A stretch of DNA of 64,000 nt, taken from positions 3,023,477 to 3,087,476 of the forward strand of contig NC_088940.1 of the NCBI RefSeq assembly GCF_033473495.1. Reading direction: 5' to 3'. Below are positions 56,095-64,000 of the stretch, one piece after another; the first letter of the stretch is position 1; every line of letters begins with the position of its first letter. The translations under genes were made by a program, and so were the position numbers. The notes beneath the pieces are model-generated. The model was not told the origin of the DNA. It saw only the letters and a program-made list of their open reading frames with translations, and searched no databases. The DNA comes from Cercospora beticola. Taxonomy: Eukaryota > Ascomycota > Dothideomycetes > Mycosphaerellales > Mycosphaerellaceae.

Positions 56095-57486
56095 ATGTTG
56101 CTCAATAATTTCTCTGCCGTTCTGGCAGTTCTCGCCAACGGTGTGCTGGCCAAGGACCGTACAGAATGTTATACTGCAATGACCACGAAGAACGCTCCGC
56201 GCTACTTGGAGATCAAGTATTCCACGTATGATCGTAAGTTGCAGTCACATTTCTGAACACGACTTGGAATGCACGCTGACTTGATTCTCTAGAGCCCTGC
56301 ACCAGAACCTCCACGACGACGATCTATACAACGACCACTCCCAAAGTGTACAAGACTGATGTTAGATACTCAACTACAACTGTTACGGACAAGAAGACAA
56401 ACACGTACACCACGAAGGTCTACAACACGGTAACAACGACAAAGGACTATGTGTCCACCCCGACTTCCGTCTCCACTTCCGTTGTTCAGGTGTTCCAAGA
56501 CACTGTCGTCCCCGCGCCCGCTGGATTCGTTCCTGTGCAAACTTCTCTACCAGGGTCCACTTTCACGAACAACACTATGAGGCGGAGGTCGCTTGACACC
56601 CTTCATAAGCGAGCTTACAAGAGCCAGAAGCAGTACCCCAAGAAGGTTCAGTGCAATGTTTACACTCCAAGCAAGCAGTGTGAGATCAAGCACAAGATCG
56701 TCACGAAGAAGAAGCAGGCGTCTTATCCAGAGACATTCATTGTCAAGGTAAAAATACAGCCTGACCAACTGAACGACAAAGCCCTTTCTGACACAGACAA
56801 ACCCACAGACGACCAAGGTTGTGACCGCGACTGTATGCCCGATCGCCAAGGTCACCGCGACGACGACCAAGACAAGGACGTCTGAGGCCATAGTAAGCAG
56901 CGACTGCCGCGATACTTGTCGCCAACGACACCCACTAACGAGATCCTTTTTCCAGAGAGTTGTGCCAACCACAGTATCCACCACTATAACCTCAACCAAT
57001 ATTGCCGGGACAACGACCGTCTTTGGCGTCTGTCTTCAAACTGCCAACTATGCCAACCTCGCCAGTGGTCGACCCATCGAGTCAGTCGACGAGCTTCCTG
57101 AAGGCCGCGCTACACTCGAAGCCACTACAGTCAAAGAGAACGCTTACCAGTGCTGCAATGCCGCCATGCTGGCTCGTGGTAATTTTGGAGACCTGGTCAG
57201 GTCGCCTCAAGTTTTCTTGTTCCGTCCTGCACAATCTGCTGATGACAGTGAACCAGAGCAAGATAATGGTGGTGTTTGCGAAATCTATGGTGCGAGGGAG
57301 TGTGGTGTCAATCAAGCTGCGAATGAGTGGGCGGCTGTTTTGGATGAGGATGATCCTGAGGATCCGACTGATGGTAGTGCGTTACTCAGCACGGTGGGCA
57401 ATGCGATCTGTGGACAAGTTGTGCCTGCGCCGGAAGAGGAGGAGGGAGGACAGGGAGGAGGTTTTAAGCAGGATCCGATAGGATAG
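56095..57486 (+). CDS. Thr-rich secreted protein, 402 aa
   Basis: Four exons (56095-56233, 56293-56747, 56809-56892, 56956-57486; introns 59, 61, 63 nt), all in phase. The N-terminus (MLLNNFSAVLAVLANGVLA) is a signal peptide. Residues ~65-130 and the region around exon 3 are Thr/Val-rich with TTT and TTKT runs, as in O-glycosylated wall proteins. A basic stretch follows RRRSLDTLHKR, including a probable kexin site (HKR). The C-terminal domain, with paired Cys (AYQCCNAAML) and further single Cys (GVCEIYG, RECGVN, AICGQ), ends in an acidic/Gly-rich tail. No GPI signal is seen. It is probably an extracellular or cell-wall protein; no family was recognised. It is the last of a run of secreted-protein genes. 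Confidence 0.85.
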
Positions 57487-57726
57487 TTTTGATGTTGAAG
57501 CTCAAGGTATGTCTGCTATGATGTCGTGGGAGGCAAAGCAATGCCCGCTCTGGTTGGTCGAAATGAATAATGCGCTTAGGTGCGACACTTCAAGATGCCT
57601 GAATCATAATGCAGAATCAATGCATCGCCGAGGATCAATGTCTGAGGTCGCCCGGAGACTCTGCCTCAGACGATTGGAATTAGCCCTTTGCTCACCTCAT
57701 GTCCTCCATCAGCGTCGGCCATGAAA

Positions 57727-59444
57727 CTATTCTAACCCATTATGCTCGCCTGCGGGTGTTCTACCATTTCTCGCAACGTCAAGAAGACCGGCCCTTTCTG
57801 CTTCATCAAGTATGAGCTGCTTATACTTTGTGCCACGAGGCTTGACTCTAATCGGAAATGGCTCTTCCAGCGTTTCATGATTCAAATCAAGCGAGTTCAA
57901 TTTTCCGGTCTGTGAAGTTAGAAGACGTCAGCGCGAAAATGCAGCAAAGAGTGGCAGACAACGTTAACATACCGCTTCGTAGTCAAAACACATCGCGAAT
58001 CTTGCGACATTGACGAATATGCCCGTCTGAGCAAGGCGATAGCCCACGCATATCCGACGACCACCACCAAATTGCCACAAATTATGAGTGATGTCGGCTT
58101 CGTGGCCATTCAGCCATCTTTCGGGCCTGAAAAGTTCTGGATCCTCGCACTCGTCTCCTATCGCGATCAAGTTCATGACCATCGATGTGCCTTTCGGAAA
58201 GAAGTAGCCTTCCAAATCCAGGTCTTGGGTGAGAGTGTGATCGGGCGGGTAGGGAAAAATGGGTCGCCAGCGGAGCAGTTCTTTTACAATCGCACAGCAG
58301 TATGGCATGCGTTTCAGATCGCTCATCAGCGGCAGTCTGAGACCAGCAGGCGTATCGCATATGGAATCAACCTCTTGTCGAGCTTTGGCCCACGCTTCTG
58401 GGTAATGTACCGCGGCCATCGCTAATGTGTTGAGGACCATCCTGCTTGTATCACTGCCGGCCTCGATCAGTGTCATGCCGAGATACATGGTTTCTTCGTC
58501 AGTGCCCTGGTACTTTGATTCCGGGTTCAACAGAGTATCTCGAACGAAGGATGGATTCGCGGTACCGTTCTCAACTTGCTCTCTGACTGGATCCCACCAA
58601 GCTTTGAGTACTTCGTGTGTCCACTGCGCACGCTCCTCCCAGTAGCTTCGCCAGAACTGCAGAGGACGGGGAATAGAATGTAGCAAAGGGAACCAGTCAA
58701 CGATGCTCGAGCCGATGGAATCGAGGAACACCGTCGTGACTTGCTGCAAATTCTTAAGATCCTGATTCTCGATATGTGACTTGGCTCCCGTCGCAATGCG
58801 GTGAATCACAGAGTTTGCGTAGCGATAATTATGGCGAAACCATAACTCCGGCTGCAATATGTACTCTGCCATGAGCTGGTTGCTTTCTAGTTCCTGAATT
58901 TCTCCGTATCGCTGCAGTGCGGAGCCTGTAAGCATGAGGGATGATAGCAGACGGCGAGGCTCGTGCCATCGATTCAATGGTGCCAGGAGAGTTCGAGAGT
59001 TTCGGCTCAGGACCTCGTGCGACATGGGCATGCGTGTTCTCTCGTTGGTTATGGCGCCACGTTTAGAGATGATCTCGCCCGCTACACGCTTGCTGTTGAG
59101 CATAATCCAGGTCTTCGAGCCCATATGAAGAGTCGTCATCTCGCCATATTTGGTAATGCCACGCAGCTCAACGAGAGTCAATGCTCGTCCCATGATGGGT
59201 CAGTCGGTCAACTCACAAATTTATGCTCGGGGTCTTTTTGGTTCGCAATATCGAGTAAGTTGCCCAGAATTGGCACGCCCCGCGGTCCAGGAGGAAGAAT
59301 CGGAGTTCGTCCGCTAGCTGATATTTTGTTGCCTACGGGTCTCGCAGCATAAAGGAGAATCGCAATGAGCACAGCAAGAATCGCAGGAATAACAAGAAGG
59401 GCAGTGATCTTCGTACGGTGCTCGACCCAGGCCAAGTAAGACAT
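57727..59444 (-). CDS. Cytochrome P450 monooxygenase (OrdA-like architecture)
   Basis: Three exons (59444-59217, 59166-57973, 57909-57727; introns 50 and 63 nt) give 534 aa. An N-terminal anchor (ALLVIPAILAVLIAILLY) is followed by the proline hinge LPPGPRGVPILGNL. Other landmarks: EAGSDTSRMV in the I helix, KELLRWRP (ExxR), FRPERWLNG, and the heme loop FGGGRRICVGYR with Cys449 as thiolate ligand. Layout and motif wording resemble fungal O-methylsterigmatocystin oxidoreductase-like P450s, a loose label for a large group. The substrate is unknown. It lies about 4.5 kb from the telomere repeats and 1.8 kb from a P450 pseudogene of a different type. Confidence 0.94.
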
Positions 59445-59483
59445 CGTGGCTGAGAGACTGGACCACAGGAGAACTCTGGCAAA

Positions 59484-59493
59484 GTTATATATC
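59484..59493 (-). promoter_or_regulatory. TATA box of the subtelomeric P450
   Basis: On the minus strand GATATATAAC lies about 40-50 bp upstream of the P450 start codon, close to but plausible for a core promoter with a short leader. Confidence 0.55.
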
Positions 59494-60259
59494 TTAATCG
59501 GAGGGCTTTGCGTCTTATAGAAGTATCACTGGCAAGTTTTGTTGCCCGCCAACACGGGCAGAAGGCGTGGACTCCAAGAGGTACTCCAAGCCTGCCGAGA
59601 GGCCGTGGAAACCGCGGGTAGCCATCAGATCACAGCATCACCGGTCGTTGTGACATGCGAAGTAGTACGAAGGCTTGGATGACCTCCAGAGCGAATGGAA
59701 CTCTTCAAGCATTGCCCGGTGATCTCGAATCTCATCCCCATCTCTGTAAGCCTGCAGCGCTGGTCCCTTGATCTTCAAGCCGCGAGCTCTCGCAGTTGAG
59801 ACGAAGGCTGGATGCGTTCGTGATCGATCGCAAGGCGAGCGATCCGGAAAGGGGAGGCCGCTCGGGAGAATACATCGAAGGTACAGAGGTGACGGTCTGG
59901 GTCCAGAGCTTAGTGTTGCTGTCTGACAGAGGCGGAAGCCTTGGCTCATAGGACTGAGGCCAACAAGCCGCTGTGTTGAGCGACAGGGCTCTCTTTGCTC
60001 GCCAAGTTGACCGAAGCCAGTCTTTCCGCAGTATATTACTTCTCGACTTTTGGAAATCAAATCATGCATGGCAATGGCGACGAATTGGTCGTGCGTGAGC
60101 TGCAGCATTCTTGGAGCACAATTTGTGCTCTTGCCTACTGAAGCTGTGTCAGCGGTTTGTTCCTATGGCAGAGCGCACATGCGAGGAATGACAAGACGCA
60201 AGAAAGATAAAGGCAGGAGACGATGCCCATTGCTTGGACACAGCTGCCGCCGCAAGATA

Positions 60260-60540
60260 TTAGAATAGATCGAGTACGATAAATTTTACTTATTTAATTG
60301 TTCTTAGACGACAGAGCCGACGCTGCTCTATCTCTTCGTAGTTATATAAGCGTACTTCGTTCTTTCATGTATTAGTATAATAAATTATCTTTCTAGAGTT
60401 ATAAAGAGATGAAGCCTTTAGAAGCATCGCGCCCGACCGGATAGTAATACTACTATTTATAGCTACGACGGGCAGTCGATGCCGCAGCATCGCAAGATAT
60501 AGAGAGCTCTATAAGCTGTGTTAGTTCGGATCCTTAATGC
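60260..60540. repeat. AT-rich, RIP-like block
   Basis: A sudden run of AT-rich sequence rich in TA dinucleotides (TTTACTTATTTAATTG, TAGTATAATAAATTAT, TACTACTATTTATAGC) inside otherwise mixed DNA. This is the composition left by repeat-induced point mutation of a transposon. No element or terminal repeat could be recognised in it, so the origin is inferred. Confidence 0.5.
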
Positions 60541-61253
60541 TGCCTCCTCGACTTGATTGCTGTTTTGGGTTGTCGTCTTCATCGTTACTTCGCGGAGATG
60601 AGCGGAAGGAAGAGCAAACAAACGTAGGCGGCGATTGCTCTTCTTGGCCGCCACAAAGATCCGACTGGTGCGGCGTCAGGTCCGCGCGTCGACATATTGG
60701 CTCATTTATGATGCTGAGATCCAGCTGTAGACAATCGCGGTGACTTCTCAGCACGATGCACCGCCTGGTGTCGATCCGTGAGGAGCGACAAATGCGATGG
60801 CCGGCATGCAAGATCGGAAGAGCAGAGCTGGGAAATGAGAAGACTACCGTCACCCACTTCCGGACCTTCAAACTCTGTGGCCGCTGCTGTCCGTCCTAGA
60901 CCAACACTCTTCCACGCCGATCTTCGAGAACACTCGAAGACGAATGACCGCGCATGCGGCAAGTACAACTCTCCGCCGCGCTAATCGAGCGAGATGCGGG
61001 CGCAGCTGCCATTGGAGCAGAACCTCACCACGCTGCTCTGTGCGGATCGAAGCAATGCGCGTCTATGTCAACTGAGGTTAGACAACAGTGTCGCTGGGCT
61101 GGAACTTAACCCCGGGACGACTACTTTTGGAGCCTTCGCCCGCATGGGTCAGATCTTGACCATGTCGTGACCACAACCATCCGGAAGATACGAGCACGAA
61201 CCACAAATCAACAATCACAAGGCCTTCCCCCTGAGCGTGCGCGATCGACAAGC

Positions 61254-62837
61254 ATGTTTGCTTCGAAAGTATCAACCGATAATGGCCAGCATTCATCCAA
61301 ACACTGGCTCACAGTTGAGGATCCGCTCCTACTTCTAATTTATGCGACATTGCTGCTAGCAGTGAAGGCAAGTACATTCATGCGGAATCCAAAAAGCGCG
61401 GGTCGAGACTGAATATTGCAGATCCTATTTCAGGCCGCCAGGAACCCGCTAAACAAGATCCCCGGGCCATGACTTGCGAGAGTCATCAATTTCCCACTCA
61501 AGCTCGCGGTGATCACTGGTCGCAGAGTCCACTATGTCGATAGCTTACACAAGCGGTACGGACCCGTTGTACGGATCTCGCCGCAAGGGGTAGCCATCAA
61601 TGATGTTGCAAGCATGAAGAAGATTCATGCCATTGGATCCGGATTTGAGAAGACACAATGGTACAGCGATGTGACTGCGTTTCCCTGAAGCACGCTCTTC
61701 ACGATGATGGATCGCAAGGAGCATGCTCAGAGACGGAGATTGTTTGCTCGTGGCTTCAGCAAGACCAATATCAAGCACAATTGGGAAGGCGTCATGAGAG
61801 AGAAGATTCAGCTTGCAGTTGCCAAGATTGCAGAAGAGGGCAAAGCTGGCGAGCCCGTCGATATCATGAAGTTGTGCACACTCATGTCGAGCGACATCTC
61901 CAGCCATCTGCTGTTTGGAGAGTCTTTTCGCACGCTGGAGAAGGGCGAAGTCAACGAGTATATTCGTGTTCTGACGAATGCCCTGAAAGGCAACGGCATT
62001 GGCGCAGAGCTTCCGTGGTTGAGAGCGACAGGAAAGTGGCTGCCATTCCAAACAACGAGGGAGCTGTGGAGGACCAATGACTTGCTGGCAGACCATGCGA
62101 GCATCGCGGTGAAGAACATGAAAGCCAGCCAGCAGAGCAAGAACATATTCGCCCACATCACCCAGTAGGCAGAGAAAGGAGAGGCCTTGACCGATGGGGA
62201 TGTTGTATGCGAGATAATCTCATTTTTCGTCGCTGGGACCGACACTACTGCTGTATCGCTGACGTATCTGATTTGGGCTGTACTCAAAGAACCAACGTTG
62301 CGGGACGCCATTGAAGAGGAGGTCGCACAGCTAGACGCAGACTACTCTGATGCCGATATCGAAAGCAAATGCCCACTCCTGAATGCGGCCATAGAGGAGT
62401 CATTACGACTGTGTGGTGCAGCCCCAGGAGCTTTGCCACGAGTAGTCCCCGCCGGAGGCATTGACCTAGGAGGATTCTTCCTGCCGCAGAACAGCATCGT
62501 GAGCACACAAGCATACAGCATGCATCGAGATCCGGAGCTTTTCGAACCGCCACTTGAGTTTCTGCCCGAGCGTTGGCTGGCTGAGAGCAAGAATCGAGTT
62601 TCCGATGCTGGGAGAGCTGCAATGACGCCTTTCGGTGCTGGGTCACGCACCTGTCTTGGAATGCATATCGCGTACATGGATCTGAGACCTGCTGCCGCGG
62701 AGTTCTTCCGAAGGTGTCCTGGGAGTCAGCGTGCGCCATCGACAACTGAGGAGAGTATGGAGCTGGAGAACTTCTTCTTGATTGCACCGAGAGCACATCG
62801 TTGTGAGATTATGCTTGGAGCTGAAGGATTACGCTGA
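61254..62837 (+). pseudogene. Cytochrome P450 pseudogene with three in-frame stops
   Basis: One reading frame carries a whole P450. Exon 1 (61254-61367) has an anchor (LLLLIYATLLLAVK); it joins at 61422 across a 54-nt segment that starts GCAAGT and ends CAG, so it is either a GC-AG intron or a damaged donor. The rest runs in one frame to 62837. It has PGP, YGPVVRISP, FTMMDRKEHAQRRRLFA, the I helix FFVAGTDTTAVS, EESLRLCG (ExxR), LPERWLAE and the heme loop FGAGSRTCLG. Stops interrupt it at about 61469 (TGA after PGP), about 61686 (TGA before STLFTM) and 62166 (TAG after HITQ), all inside conserved stretches. No frameshift was seen, so decay is probably recent. Confidence 0.85.
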
Positions 62838-63796
62838 GACAACGGCTGTGACCCACTGGACTCGGTGGACCATGTGCTTCATAATTTGTCGCATTTTCAG
62901 TATCTGTCAGCAACAGCGGTTTCAATTTGATAAAGTAAGCAACTCTCAATAAGTCGACACTGCGTACCAAGTGAATGAATGACGCCAAGCAATTTTTTCC
63001 GCGGCCAATCGACCAGAAAGCCACTGCGTCAAGTCGGTTTTCGCATCATCATATGACATAACATCGTGCTGTCAGTCTTCGTGCTTCTTGTTCACGCGAA
63101 TCAATCCCCAGATCAATCCCCAGGTACGCCGTATCACCTGCCCCAAGTATAGCACACAAGGATCCACGCCTCGCTGCAGCCTCTTTCGTCGTTTAGCGAC
63201 TTCGTGCGCTGATCGCGGAGAGCCAAAGATGCTCTCGAGAAGCGCCAGTAGTTCGAGGAAGAACTAGTGTACTACGAGCGAACTACTCTTGTTAGTGCAA
63301 TACCTCGCAATAGTTCAGGTGTTTGTCTTACGTGACAGTCAATTCAAAAGCCGCCCATTAGCCTTGTACCACGCATTGCTCAATGCTTGCGCGATCCGAT
63401 CTATATAAAATTCCGCAAGCGCATTCATCATAAGGTACTTCGCCAGAGACTGTGACGATGTACACCCATAAGGTGACCAAATTTGGGAACACGTAGATAC
63501 CACGCAGAATAACCCTGTTCTTGTTGAAATCATCCCAGCTAAGCTCATATATTTCGAGTACCAAGCACATAGTGAATTTCATACCTAGCTAAGGTTCGTC
63601 AGCTAGCTTGGTTTGCGAGTGGGGAGTGCTATACCTACAGCATGTGCTATATTTGAATTTCCGGGTTTCTAGATTGAGGCTATAAAGAAAAACGAAGTAA
63701 AGCTAGTAAGCAGTGACCTCACAGGCTTAGAGAAAGATCTCGGCATCCAGCATAGATATAGTCTGCAATCGAGCAGCAAGATAGCGCTAAAGAGCG
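62838..63796. other. Subtelomeric DNA
   Basis: About 0.96 kb without a convincing gene. Minus-strand frames at 63582-63358 and 63548-63339 overlap each other and have no recognisable domain. From about 63590 the sequence becomes richer in TA and AT words, similar in feel to the block near 60.3 kb. Confidence 0.5.
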
Positions 63797-64000
63797 TAGG
63801 GTTAGGGTAGGGTAGGGTTAGGGGTAGGGTTAGGGTTAGGGGTAGGGTTAGGGTTAGGGTTAGGGTTAGGGTTAGGGTTAGGGTTAGGGTTAGGGTTAGG
63901 GTTAGGGTTAGGGTTAGGGTTAGGGTTAGGGTTAGGGTTAGGGTTAGGGTTAGGGTTAGGGTTAGGGTTAGGGTTAGGGTTAGGGTTAGGGTTAGGGTTA
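63797..64000 (+). repeat. Telomere, (TTAGGG)n
   Basis: Tandem TTAGGG on the + strand running to the end of the window, the correct orientation for a right-hand chromosome end. The first ~50 bp are irregular, with TAGGG and TTAGGGG variants; from about 63845 the array is regular. Confidence 0.98.

Larger units (their letters stand above)
59445..61253. other. Intergenic region between the two subtelomeric P450 loci
   Basis: It contains a minus-strand frame (60108-59638, 156 codons) with one protein-like segment (HDQFVAIAMHDLISKSREV) but no recognisable domain, and an AT-rich block listed separately. Nothing else was supported. Confidence 0.5.

Noticed and set aside
59638..60108. 156-codon minus-strand open frame
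   Set aside because: Only one short segment looks protein-like; no domain, no signal, and no introns extend it. Not enough to call a gene.
63339..63582. Two overlapping minus-strand frames next to the telomere, considered as a telomere-linked helicase fragment
   Set aside because: No helicase motif is present and the frames overlap each other without a recognisable domain.
63780..64000. Tandem repeats considered as a CRISPR-like array or satellite
   Set aside because: The unit is the canonical 6-bp telomere repeat at the end of the sequence in the correct orientation.

Overview
The window is a chromosome end from a filamentous ascomycete. The evidence is direct: it finishes in about 200 bp of TTAGGG repeats running outward on the + strand, genes carry short introns (44-110 nt, mostly 46-65, with CTGAC/CTAAC-like branch sites), and the protein set is typical of filamentous fungi (HET domain, fungal-type transcription factors, NpgA-type phosphopantetheinyl transferase, several P450s, DUF7029-like and Thr-rich secreted proteins). 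A Dothideomycete is a reasonable guess from the gene set but is not proven by anything in the sequence. No tRNA, rRNA, CRISPR array or intact transposon was recognised.

Layout from the interior to the telomere. 0-7.2 kb: mitochondrial Mn superoxide dismutase, an AidB-like acyl-CoA dehydrogenase and an OPT oligopeptide transporter. 8.4-11.9 kb: a PhyH-type dioxygenase diverging from a bZIP/DUF3425-like regulator. 11.9-15.2 kb: gene-poor DNA. 15.2-21.5 kb: a FAD-linked oxidase and an SDR reductase sharing a divergent promoter, next to a C2H2/fungal-specific transcription factor, which together look like a small metabolic unit with its own regulator. 21.5-30.5 kb: a HET-domain protein, a Cdc4-like F-box/WD40 protein and NADPH-cytochrome P450 reductase. 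31-36 kb: a P450 convergent with the reductase, then two orphan membrane proteins. 36.7-42.4 kb: a tiny secreted protein, a YncE-like beta-propeller, and the cofactor enzymes PdxT (PLP synthase glutaminase) and NpgA-like PPTase, which diverge from each other.

42.4-57.5 kb is dominated by membrane and secreted proteins: an orphan multipass protein, a GPI-type Cys-rich protein, a serine carboxypeptidase, a four-exon 160-aa orphan, an SNG1/DUF3533 membrane protein, a DUF7029-like secreted protein with an in-frame TAA, and a 402-aa Thr-rich secreted protein. 57.7-62.8 kb holds an intact P450 and then a P450 pseudogene with three in-frame stops, separated by AT-rich DNA that looks RIP-affected. 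The last kilobase is subtelomeric DNA and telomere.

Most gene models here were built by joining open frames at GT-AG sites with phase checked at every junction. Exon coordinates are given in each entry so they can be tested against RNA data.
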